Shown here: piece after piece, positions 20,095 through 27,701 of the stretch
Position numbering within the stretch: the stretch's first letter is position 1
How the letters are laid out: every line of letters starts with the position of its first letter
DNA from: an uncultured bacterium
GTDB taxonomy: Bacteria > Verrucomicrobiota > Kiritimatiellia > RFP12 > UBA1067
Length of the DNA: 43,684 nucleotides
NCBI GenBank assembly: GCA_902800055.1
Contig: CADCCW010000014.1
Coordinates: forward strand, 1 to 43,684
Reading direction: 5' to 3'
Notes under the pieces: model-generated
The model's input: the letters and a program-made list of their open reading frames with translations, nothing else
Databases searched by the model: none
Told to the model about the DNA's origin: nothing
Program-made: the position numbers and the translations under genes

Positions 20095-21981
20095 CTACAT
20101 GTTGGAGACCACGGCCTTGATGCGCCTAACGCCGGCCGAGCTCGACTGCTCCTTGAGGATCTTGAAGCCGCCGAGCTCCTTGGTGTTCGCCACGTGCGGT
20201 CCGCAGCAGATCTCCTTCGAGACGTCGCCGATCGTGTAGAGCGTCACCTGGTCGCCGTACTTCGAGCCGAAGAGCGCCATCGCGCCCTCGGCCTTCGCCT
20301 CCTCGACGGTGGTCGTCTTCTTCGAGACCTCGATGCCCGCGGCAATCCACTCGTTGACGAGCCGCTCGACCTCGGCCTTCTGCTCGGCCGTCATCGGCTC
20401 GGGCCAGGTGAAGTCGAAGCGGAGGCGCTCGGCGGTGATGTTCGACCCCTTCTGGTTGGCGGTGGGGCCGAGCACCTTGTGGAGCGCCGCGTGGAGAAGG
20501 TGCGTCGCCGTGTGCATGCGCGTCACCACCTCGGAGTTGTCCTGGAGACCCGCCTTGAACGAGCCGGCGGACGTTGTCCTGGAGAGCTCCTGGTGCTTGC
20601 GGTTCGCCTCCTCGAAGCCCTCCTTGTCGACGGTCAGTCCGTCCTTCGTCGCCATCTCGACGGTCATCTCGAGCGGGAAGCCGAAGGTGTCGTAGAGCTT
20701 GAAGGCGGTCTTGCCGCTGATCTGCGACTGGCCGTGCGCCTTCAGCTGCTCGGCGACCTTCTTGTACATCGCCTCGCCCTTGTCCAGCGTCGCGTTGAAG
20801 CGCTTCTCCTCGGCCTCGAGGTCGAGGCGGCACTGCTCCAGGTTGGCCTTGAGCTCGGGGTAGACGTGGCTGTACTTGTTGCAGATCGTCTCCGCGAGCT
20901 TCACCGTGAAGCCCTCGGCGATGCCGATCATGCGGGCGAAGCGGACCGCGCGGCGGATGAGGCGGCGGAGGACGTAGTTGGCGCCGATGTTGCCCGGCTT
21001 CACGCCGCCCTTGGGGTCGCAGAGGATGAACGTCGCGGTGCGCATGTGGTCGGCGATGATCCTGCGCGCGCGGAGAGTCTCCTCCTCGTCGAGGTCCGTT
21101 CCCTGTTCCCCGTTCCCCGTTCCCTGTTCCCTGTTCCCTCTTCCCTCTTCCCTGTTCCCTCTTCCCTCTTCCCTCAACTCATCTATCTTCGCCATGATCG
21201 GCGCGAAGATCTCGGTGTCGTAGACAGTCGGCGCGCCGCTCATCATGCAGACGGTGCGCTCGACTCCCATGCCGGTGTCGACGTTGTGGCGGCCGAGCGG
21301 CTCGAACTCACCCTTCTCGTTCTTGTTGTACTGCATGAAGACGTCGTTCCAGATCTCGATGTACTTCCCGCAGTGGCAGCCGGGACGGCAGTCGGGGCCG
21401 CACTTCTCCCTGCCGGTGTCGATGAACATCTCGGTGTCGGGTCCGCAGGGACCGGTCGTCCCGGCCGGGCCCCACCAGTTGTCCTCGCGCGGCAGGCGGA
21501 AGATGCGCTCCTCGGGGATGCCGAGCGACTTCCAGATCGCGACCGCCTCCTCGTCCGCCGGAATGTAGCCGTCCTCGCCTTCCTTGCCTTCGCCGCGGAA
21601 GACGGTGACGTTGAGCTGCTCCGGGCTGAAGCCGAGGTGCTGGGTGAGGAACTCGAAGCTCCAGGAGATCGCCTCCTTCTTGAAGTAGTCGTTCAGCGAC
21701 CAGTTGCCGAGCATCTCGAAGAAGGTGAGATGCGCGGCGTCGCCCACCTCGTCGATGTCGCCGGTGCGGATGCACTTCTGGACGTCGGTAAGGCGCTTCC
21801 CGGCCGGATGCTCCATCGCGCCCATCAGGTAGGGGACGAGCGGGTGCATGCCGGCGGTGGTGAAGAGGACGGTCGGGTCGTTCTCGGGGATGACCGACGC
21901 GCCGGGGATGACGGCGTGGCCCTTGGACTTGAAGAATCCGAGGTAGAGGTCCCTCAATTCGTCTGCGGTGATGTTCTTCAT
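20095..21981 (-). CDS. alaS: Alanyl-tRNA synthetase, short form without C-Ala domain
   Basis: Charges tRNA-Ala with alanine. The 628-residue protein has class II catalytic motifs (FTTAGMHPLVPYLMG, DVGDAAHLTFFEMLGNWS, GRHNVDTGMGVERT) and the editing domain with HTATHLLHAALH and CCGPHVANTKELGG. The usual CGGTH of the editing site is CCGPH here; the metal-binding Cys and His remain. The long C-terminal C-Ala region found in ~870-residue enzymes is absent. A Cys-rich CGPDCRPGCHCGKYIEIWND stretch replaces the common HGP...WN pattern. A heptamer array encodes a GN/REEGR/EQGT insert at about residues 269-294. It follows the tandem esterase gene by 4 nt. Confidence 0.95.
   Translation of the reverse strand: MKNITADELRDLYLGFFKSKGHAVIPGASVIPENDPTVLFTTAGMHPLVPYLMGAMEHPAGKRLTDVQKCIRTGDIDEVGDAAHLTFFEMLGNWSLNDYFKKEAISWSFEFLTQHLGFSPEQLNVTVFRGEGKEGEDGYIPADEEAVAIWKSLGIPEERIFRLPREDNWWGPAGTTGPCGPDTEMFIDTGREKCGPDCRPGCHCGKYIEIWNDVFMQYNKNEKGEFEPLGRHNVDTGMGVERTVCMMSGAPTVYDTEIFAPIMAKIDELREEGRGNREEGRGNREQGTGNGEQGTDLDEEETLRARRIIADHMRTATFILCDPKGGVKPGNIGANYVLRRLIRRAVRFARMIGIAEGFTVKLAETICNKYSHVYPELKANLEQCRLDLEAEEKRFNATLDKGEAMYKKVAEQLKAHGQSQISGKTAFKLYDTFGFPLEMTVEMATKDGLTVDKEGFEEANRKHQELSRTTSAGSFKAGLQDNSEVVTRMHTATHLLHAALHKVLGPTANQKGSNITAERLRFDFTWPEPMTAEQKAEVERLVNEWIAAGIEVSKKTTTVEEAKAEGAMALFGSKYGDQVTLYTIGDVSKEICCGPHVANTKELGGFKILKEQSSSAGVRRIKAVVSNM
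21098..21174. repeat. Heptanucleotide array (11 copies) inside alaS
   Basis: Eleven uninterrupted heptamers, plus strand: GTTCCCT, GTTCCCC, GTTCCCC, GTTCCCT three times, CTTCCCT twice, GTTCCCT, CTTCCCT twice. The CTT-CTT-GTT order recurs, giving a 21-nt higher unit (7 codons). It lies between the catalytic domain and the segment starting ETLRARRIIADHMR. Confidence 0.92.
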
Positions 21982-21985
21982 ATCG

Positions 21986-23731
21986 TCACTTGTTGATCTG
22001 CTTGTGGTTCATGAATTCCCAGATGCGGTCCATCCAGCTCCAGCTGCCGGTGCCGGGCGAGGCCTCGCGCTGGAAGCAGTGCCAGCGCTGCGCGAGCGTG
22101 TGCAGGTCGCTCTGCACGCCCATGCGGCGCATCTGCTCCCAAGCCTTGACCGAGTTCATCGCCGCCCAGCCGTCCGAGTCGCCGTGGATGAACACCATCG
22201 GGCAGGTGTCGGGGTCGAAGGCGAACTCGGGGACGAGCCGCGCGGAGTCGTCGTTGCCGCCGGTGTCGTTGTTGGTGTCGGTGCCGTCGGTGAGGCCGTA
22301 GGCCGGGTAGATGCCGACCGCCCACTGGACGTTGCAGGGGAGGTTGTCGACCTCGTCCACGTTCCAGTAGGCGCGGCTCCGCGAGCTGGTCGCGCCCATC
22401 AGCGTCAGGTGGCCGCCGGCCGACGAGCCCATGATGCCGATGCGGTTGGGGTCGAGCCCGCGCGCAGCCGCGCCGGCGCGCACGAGCCTGATGCAGCGTT
22501 GCAGGTCGGCCCACGCGGTGGTGTGCTTGGCGAGCCCCTTCGGACGCGGAGTGCGGTACTTCATCGTCACCACCGCCATGCCCTTCTCGTTCAGGTAGCG
22601 GCGGAACGGCGCGACCTCGAAGCCGTCGGGGTCGTTGCCCCAGTACGCGCCGCCGGAGTAGACGATCTGGATCGCCTTGGTGGTTAGGTTGGAGGGGATG
22701 TACCACTCGAGGTAGGGGACGCACTGGTCTTCCTGGAAGTATGGCGTCCTGCCCTTCGGCCAGAGCTCCGTCTTCTCGTACTTCGCCGGGTCGTGGAAGT
22801 TCTTGGCGTAGCGCTCCATCAGCGCCTCGGGCTTGGCGACGGGGCCGAGGAAGCCCATCTGGACCATGAACTCCTTCGCGCGGCCGAACCAGTTGTCGTA
22901 GCCGGTCGACTCGTTCTTCCCGGAGTTCCAGCCCCAGAAGGCGTGGTCGCGGTCGGCGTAGAGGTGCAGCTCGGCGGGCACGCCGCGCTTCCTGAGCTCG
23001 CGGTAGACGAAGGTCGATGCCATCGGCGAGTAGAGGTCGACGCCGCCGTGGAACATGCACATCGGCGCGGTCTTCGCGTCGAACTTGAAGCAGGGGGCGA
23101 TCTTCGCGTCGATCGCCTGGCCGTTGCGCTCGTTGGGGCCGGTGAGCCCGTCGGTGACGCCGTAGGCGATCGCCCCAGTGATCGCCCAGTTAATGTTGCA
23201 TGGCACCTTCTCGTCCAGCTCGTCCACCGGGTCGTAGGCCGGGGTGAGGGAGCTAGTGGCGAGCAGCGTCGCGAGGTGGGAGCCGGCGGACATCGAAATC
23301 GTGCCGATGCGGTCCGCCTTGAAGCCGCGCTTCTCGGCCTCGCTGCGCACCACCCTGACGGCGCGCTGGCCGTCCTCCCAGGCGCTGCGCCAGATGTCCG
23401 CCCCTTTCGGCCGCGGGGTGCGGTAGACGAAGTTGACGCACTGGCAGCCGGCCGCGGTGAAGAGCTCGTTCCAGCGGCGGATGAGGTCGACGTCGCAACA
23501 GTTCTCGTAGGCGCCGCCGGAGATGAGGATCATGCAGACGCCGGCGGGATTGGTGGGCGGGTCGAACCACTCGAGGTAGGGCTCCTTCCCCTTCTCCTGC
23601 TCGTCGGTCATCGCCGCAATCTGGTGCGGCTGGGGATGGGGCATCTTGCCCTCGGGCCAAATCTTCATCCGCTCGCCGGCGACGGCGCCGAGGCAGAGCC
23701 CGAGCGCGAGCGCAAACATGGTTCTCTTCAT
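21986..23731 (-). CDS. Secreted protein with two tandem alpha/beta-hydrolase (esterase-like) domains
   Basis: A 581-residue exported protein (signal peptide MKRTMFALALGLCLGAVAG). Two homologous halves, about 20-295 and 310-581, each start with ...WPEGKMP.P or WPKGRTPYF and share GGAY, YRTPRPKG and the nucleophile elbow: ISMSAGSHLATL in the first (S replaces the first Gly of GxSxG) and GIMGSSAGGHLTLM in the second. Each half then has a candidate acid (HGGVDLYSPMAS; HGDSDGWAAMNS) and His (DRDHAFWGW; RWHCFQR). This resembles acetylxylan esterase or BD-FAE-type carbohydrate esterases; the substrate is not known. AAAGGA lies upstream of the ATG. Confidence 0.8.
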   Translation of the reverse strand: MKRTMFALALGLCLGAVAGERMKIWPEGKMPHPQPHQIAAMTDEQEKGKEPYLEWFDPPTNPAGVCMILISGGAYENCCDVDLIRRWNELFTAAGCQCVNFVYRTPRPKGADIWRSAWEDGQRAVRVVRSEAEKRGFKADRIGTISMSAGSHLATLLATSSLTPAYDPVDELDEKVPCNINWAITGAIAYGVTDGLTGPNERNGQAIDAKIAPCFKFDAKTAPMCMFHGGVDLYSPMASTFVYRELRKRGVPAELHLYADRDHAFWGWNSGKNESTGYDNWFGRAKEFMVQMGFLGPVAKPEALMERYAKNFHDPAKYEKTELWPKGRTPYFQEDQCVPYLEWYIPSNLTTKAIQIVYSGGAYWGNDPDGFEVAPFRRYLNEKGMAVVTMKYRTPRPKGLAKHTTAWADLQRCIRLVRAGAAARGLDPNRIGIMGSSAGGHLTLMGATSSRSRAYWNVDEVDNLPCNVQWAVGIYPAYGLTDGTDTNNDTGGNDDSARLVPEFAFDPDTCPMVFIHGDSDGWAAMNSVKAWEQMRRMGVQSDLHTLAQRWHCFQREASPGTGSWSWMDRIWEFMNHKQINK

Positions 23732-23765
23732 GGTTTTTGTTCCTTTCCTTGGTTTGTATATCTTC

Positions 23766-24353
23766 CTACCTGCCCGCGAGCGCGAGCTTCACCACCTGGC
23801 CGACGGAGTCGACGGACGGATTCGCCGCGAGGACGTCCGCGACCATCTTCGCCGACGCGTCCTCGGCGAAGCCGAGCGCCCTCAGGGCCATCACCGCGTC
23901 GTTCGCCATCGGCGCCGCGCCGCCGGACGCGCCGCCCGCCGCGAACGCGAACTGGCCGACCTTGTCCTTCAGCTCCACGCAGATCTTGCCGGCGGTCTTG
24001 CGGCCCACACCCTTGATGGACGAGATCCGCTTCACGTCGCCGCCCGCGATCGCCTGCGCGAGGTCGCCGAGCGATGTCCCGGAGAGCATCGAGAGCGCGA
24101 TCTTCGGCCCCACCCCGCTCACCGAGACGAGCATCGTGAACATCTCGCGCTCCTCCGCCGTCGCAAAGCCGAAGAGCGCCTCCGCGTCGTCCCTCACCAC
24201 GTGCGCGGCGAGCAGCTTCGCCTCCTCGCCCTGGCGCGGCAGCCGGTCATAGGTGGAGAGCGGGATGAAGAGCTCGTAGCCGACCCCGCCCGCCTCAACG
24301 ACGGCGCGCGTCGGCTCCTTCTCGGCGAGAATCCCCCTGATGTACGCGATCAC
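23766..24353 (-). CDS. ruvA: Holliday junction branch-migration protein RuvA
   Basis: RuvA tetramers bind Holliday junctions and load the RuvB motor. The 195-residue protein has the N-terminal OB domain (MIAYIRGILAEK, GVGYELFIPLSTY), the two helix-hairpin-helix motifs (SVSGVGPKIALSML and SIKGVGRKTAGKICVEL) and the flexible linker to a C-terminal domain (DAVMALRALGFAEDAS). The start is a GTG that overlaps the lspA stop (GTGA). ruvB and ruvC are not in the window. Confidence 0.95.
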   Translation of the reverse strand: MIAYIRGILAEKEPTRAVVEAGGVGYELFIPLSTYDRLPRQGEEAKLLAAHVVRDDAEALFGFATAEEREMFTMLVSVSGVGPKIALSMLSGTSLGDLAQAIAGGDVKRISSIKGVGRKTAGKICVELKDKVGQFAFAAGGASGGAAPMANDAVMALRALGFAEDASAKMVADVLAANPSVDSVGQVVKLALAGR

Positions 24354-24862
24354 AGCGCAGCCTCCTTTTCCTCCTTGCGCCGCCGCGGCGTCAGCAGCGA
24401 AGCGAGAACGATCATCCCCGCGCCGACGCAGATACAGGTGTCGGCGAAGTTAAAGCACGGAAAGTGGCTCGCGCCCCAGTGGAAGTCGAGCATGTCGACC
24501 ACGTAGCCGCGGAAGACGCGGTCAATCAGATTGCCGATTATGCCAGCGTAGACGAGCGGCTCGGCGACGGCACCGAGGACCGCCGCGATGCGCGGGCTCC
24601 CATCCGGAGCGCCGAAGATGTCGCGGCGGCGCCATACGATGACCGCCAGCGCGGCGATGCCGAAGACGGCGAGCGGCCAGACCTGGCCCTGCAGCATCCC
24701 CCAGGCGCAGCCGCGGTTCTCCACGTAGGCGAGGCTGAAGAGCCCCGGTATGACTGAAACCGCCGCGCGTCCCTTGAGCTGGACGGCGGCGATCTCCTTG
24801 GCGACCGCGTCCACCAGCACGAGGTTGGCGACCGCGGCAAAGACGATCAGGAATCGCCTCAC
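24350..24862 (-). CDS. lspA: Lipoprotein signal peptidase LspA
   Basis: Cleaves signal peptides of prolipoproteins in the inner membrane. The 170-residue protein has four hydrophobic segments, the VENRGCAWGML stretch, and the two catalytic Asp regions GIIGNLIDRVFRGYVVDMLDF and NFADTCICVGAG. It begins at a GTG overlapping the dksA-like stop (GTGA) and ends overlapping the ruvA start in the same manner. A lipoprotein substrate candidate is the 12517-14622 glycosidase. Confidence 0.95.
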   Translation of the reverse strand: MRRFLIVFAAVANLVLVDAVAKEIAAVQLKGRAAVSVIPGLFSLAYVENRGCAWGMLQGQVWPLAVFGIAALAVIVWRRRDIFGAPDGSPRIAAVLGAVAEPLVYAGIIGNLIDRVFRGYVVDMLDFHWGASHFPCFNFADTCICVGAGMIVLASLLTPRRRKEEKEAAL

Positions 24863-25470
24863 TTGTCGGCGCGCTCCATCTCGCTCTGGCACTCCATGCA
24901 GGTGAGCACGAAGGGCTGGTTCTGGAGACGGGGCTTGCGGATGAGCTGGCCGCACACGGTGCAGACGCCGTAGGTGCCCTCGTCGATGCGGTGCAGCGCC
25001 TCGTCGATCTGCTGGATGGTGCGCTTGATCGAGCCCATCTGGCCGAGCGCCTGCAGACGCAGGGTCTGGTTGGTGCCGTCGCCGCCGTCCGCCTCGTGGT
25101 CCTCGGCCTCGTTGAAGCCGGTGGCCTTCATCGCGTCGACGCCGTTGAGCGCGCGCTCGCGCGCCTCGACGAGCTGCTTGCGGAAGCTCTTCAGGTCGGC
25201 GGCGGGGAACTTGGCCGTCGACTTGCCCTGCGCGCGCGTGGTCGGGCGCCGCGTCAGCTTCACCGCCTCCTTCTCGCGCTTCTTTTCGCGCTTGATCTCG
25301 GCGGCCTTGCGCTCCGCCTTCATCTGCTGCACGATCGACATGCCGAAGGCAACCGCCTTGGCGGTGTCGACTGGCACGTAGTCGCCTTCCGGCGCGCGTG
25401 CGTTGGGGGACGGGCGCTTGACGATCCGCGGCGGAACGCGGCGCGGGTTCTTGTTCTTGCTGTTGGCCAT
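24859..25470 (-). CDS. dksA: DksA/TraR-type zinc-finger protein
   Basis: A 203-residue protein whose C-terminal ~90 residues form a DksA/TraR module: helical stretch with LNGVDAMKATGFNEAEDHEADGGDGTNQTL and RTIQQIDEALHRIDEGTYGVC, then a C4 zinc finger CTVCG...CMEC. The N-terminal ~100 residues are a highly basic Lys/Arg-rich extension (KREKKREKEAVKLTRR). DksA binds RNA polymerase through its secondary channel; a true DksA role needs the acidic coiled-coil tip, of which the DHEADGGDG segment may be part. GAGGAGG precedes the ATG. It lies directly behind greA, another secondary-channel factor. Confidence 0.8.
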   Translation of the reverse strand: MANSKNKNPRRVPPRIVKRPSPNARAPEGDYVPVDTAKAVAFGMSIVQQMKAERKAAEIKREKKREKEAVKLTRRPTTRAQGKSTAKFPAADLKSFRKQLVEARERALNGVDAMKATGFNEAEDHEADGGDGTNQTLRLQALGQMGSIKRTIQQIDEALHRIDEGTYGVCTVCGQLIRKPRLQNQPFVLTCMECQSEMERADK

Positions 25471-25500
25471 GGCTTGTCGACCTCCTCTTGGGGATTGCTA

Positions 25501-27618
25501 CTAAATCTGGACTCCGGGCGGAAGCTTCATCCACTCGCGGATCTCGTCGGGCAGCGGGCGGATCTCGCGGACCGTCGCGAAGGCGACCCCGCCGTCCGCG
25601 TCCGGCAGCTCGAACCCGTCGCCGGGCTTCTTGCCGAGCAGGCCCTGGGCGACGCGCGTCTTCGAGGAGAGGATGCCGAGCTCGGGGTCGTTGTCCCACT
25701 CGCCGAGGATGTGCCAGACCTTCTCGCCGTCCTTGGTGTCGGCAACGACCGTGACGCCGGGCATCACCTCGTCGGTCGTGGCGTCGGCGAAGTCGGACGG
25801 CTTCACCGCCTCGAGGTCGGCCTGCATCAGCGTCTGCTTCTGCATCAGCTGGCGCTGCTCGTCCTTCGCGTACTGGTACTCGGCGTTCTCCGAGAGGTCG
25901 CCGAAGCCCTTGGCGAACTCGATCTTGCGGACGTTCTCGGGCATGTCCTCGTTGATGAGCTTGAGGTACTCCTGCTTCCGGAGGCCGAAGCTGCGGTAGG
26001 AGGTGAGGCGCGCGTATTCGCGCTTCTTCTCCACCTTGACGATGTGCTTCTCCAGCTCGGGCACGAGCTTCGCCATCCTGACCACGGTCGTGTGGTGGGT
26101 GGACGGATCCCAGGCGATGGAGGCCTGGAAGCGCTCGAAGAAGAGCACCTGGTCGGCCTTCGAGTGCATCCCGAGCAGACTGAACATCTTCTCGAGCCAC
26201 GCCCGGTCGCCGAAAAGCCGGCGCACGAGGTTCTGCATCCTGAGCGTCTCGCCGCCGCGGCGGCCCTCGCCGAGGGCGATGGCGTGGGCGAGGATGGCGG
26301 AAAGCGGCGGCAGCTCAGGCCAGAGCGAAAAGGCCTTGAGCGTGCGGATCTTCTTGCCGTCCACCTCGACGTCGGCGTACTCGAACTTTCCGAACTGCTC
26401 GATGCGGCCGACGATGAGCGTGGTCAGCGTCGCCGGCGCCTGGGTGTCCTTCATGAAGTCGCCGACGGCCTTGCGGCACGGCCACACCTCGCGCTCGCCC
26501 TCCTTCGCCTTGTCGTTCGCGAAGCGGGCGACGATTTCGGAAACCGCCGCGAAGCAGAGCTCGGGGATGGCGGCGTAGATCTTCGCCTTCGCAGCGTCGT
26601 CGCAGGCGAGGAACGCGATCATCGCGCCGACCTCGCGGGACGGCAGCGCGGCCGCCGCCTTGACGTAGCGCTTGCGCTCCCAGAGGTAGTCGCGCATCTC
26701 CTTCGCCGTCGGGCTGGCGAACCCGAGCTCGACCACCGTGCAGGCGAGGCGGGCGTAGAGCGCGTCGTCAACCTTGCGCGCGGCGGTGACCGCGAAGACG
26801 AGCCGGTCGCCGATCTTGGCGCGGATCGCCTCGTCCGCCTTCTTGAAGCCGCCCTGGGCGACGAACTCGCGCACGCCGGCGAGGATGGCCTTGGGGTCGG
26901 TCTCGTGCGAAAACGCGGTCAGCCACCCCTCGCCGTAGTCCTCGGCCGCGCCGGTCACCTGGATCGGGTCGGCCTTGCGGGCCGGGATGACGACGCACTT
27001 GTCGCGGCGCAGCTCGGCGCGCGCCGAGTCCCAGAACTTCTTCCAGTTCACCGACTTCACGAAGCCGTTGGCGACGCAGTAGTCCTCGAGACGCACCAGC
27101 GTCATCGACGAGCCGTTGGACTCGATGACGCGCTTGACGAACTCGCCCGGCTTGTCGCGGAGCAGCGCCTCGAACGCCGCGGGGTCGACCTCGCGCAGCA
27201 CCAGGATGTGGCCGTCGGGCGCGCTCTCGAGCATGTCCGCCGCGGCCGCGTAGGTGAACTGGTGGCCGCGGCGGCTGGCGAAGTCGACGGTGACGCGGCG
27301 GTAGAAGTAGTCGACCTTCTTCACCTTGCCCACGCCCCAGGTGCGGTTCAGAACCAGCGACCCGACACGGAAGGAGACGAGCTTCTCGAGCCGCACCAGC
27401 GCGGTCGCGAGCGAATGCTCTCCGAAGCCCGCGCCGTCGACGTATGACTGCAGCACCCGGTCGTCGGTCGCCTTTTTCAGCGCCTCCTTCACCGCACCCG
27501 ACTGGCTGCCCTTCTCGAATTCGGCCGAGTTGCCCCGCACCAGGTTTAGCACGCCCTCGAAATCCCGCTTCTCGACGCGCTCGTTCAGCTGTTCGGCCAA
27601 GGTTTCCGTATCTGCCAT
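25501..27618 (-). CDS. greA: Long-form transcription elongation factor GreA
   Basis: GreA rescues backtracked RNA polymerase by stimulating transcript cleavage. Only the last ~160 of 705 residues are GreA: the coiled-coil with KGFGDLSENAEYQYAKDEQ (acidic tip included) and a C-terminal FKBP-like domain with GILSSKTRVAQGLLGKKPGDGFELPD. The first ~540 residues are an extension with a CarD/KOW-like segment near 80-130 (FRVGSLVLNRTWGVGKVKKVDYFYRRVTVDF) and helical repeats. From memory, chlamydial GreA has similar size, so this may be a trait of that bacterial group. An extended -10 lies 35 nt upstream; GGAGGG precedes the ATG. Confidence 0.9.
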   Translation of the reverse strand: MADTETLAEQLNERVEKRDFEGVLNLVRGNSAEFEKGSQSGAVKEALKKATDDRVLQSYVDGAGFGEHSLATALVRLEKLVSFRVGSLVLNRTWGVGKVKKVDYFYRRVTVDFASRRGHQFTYAAAADMLESAPDGHILVLREVDPAAFEALLRDKPGEFVKRVIESNGSSMTLVRLEDYCVANGFVKSVNWKKFWDSARAELRRDKCVVIPARKADPIQVTGAAEDYGEGWLTAFSHETDPKAILAGVREFVAQGGFKKADEAIRAKIGDRLVFAVTAARKVDDALYARLACTVVELGFASPTAKEMRDYLWERKRYVKAAAALPSREVGAMIAFLACDDAAKAKIYAAIPELCFAAVSEIVARFANDKAKEGEREVWPCRKAVGDFMKDTQAPATLTTLIVGRIEQFGKFEYADVEVDGKKIRTLKAFSLWPELPPLSAILAHAIALGEGRRGGETLRMQNLVRRLFGDRAWLEKMFSLLGMHSKADQVLFFERFQASIAWDPSTHHTTVVRMAKLVPELEKHIVKVEKKREYARLTSYRSFGLRKQEYLKLINEDMPENVRKIEFAKGFGDLSENAEYQYAKDEQRQLMQKQTLMQADLEAVKPSDFADATTDEVMPGVTVVADTKDGEKVWHILGEWDNDPELGILSSKTRVAQGLLGKKPGDGFELPDADGGVAFATVREIRPLPDEIREWMKLPPGVQI

Positions 27619-27653
27619 CTGCTCCCTCCGTTTGGAAAAATTGAATGTCGTGT

Positions 27654-27662
27654 ATTATACCA
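27654..27662 (-). promoter_or_regulatory. Extended -10 promoter of greA
   Basis: TGGTATAAT on the minus strand, 35 nt before the greA ATG. Here a normal leader with GGAGGG (27624-27629) follows, in contrast to the leaderless genes. Confidence 0.6.
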
Positions 27663-27701
27663 AATTCGGGAGCGTTTGTGGAAGCCGAGGCACAGTGGCC
27701 G

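Noticed and set aside
21098..21174. Phase-variation switch of alaS and dnaE.
   Set aside because: Gain or loss of one unit would destroy an essential gene; only three-unit changes would be tolerated, so on/off switching is implausible.
24863..26200. Long open frame continuing upstream from lspA on the minus strand.
   Set aside because: It is out of frame with and lies over dksA and greA, which have clear motifs; lspA similarity starts at the GTG.
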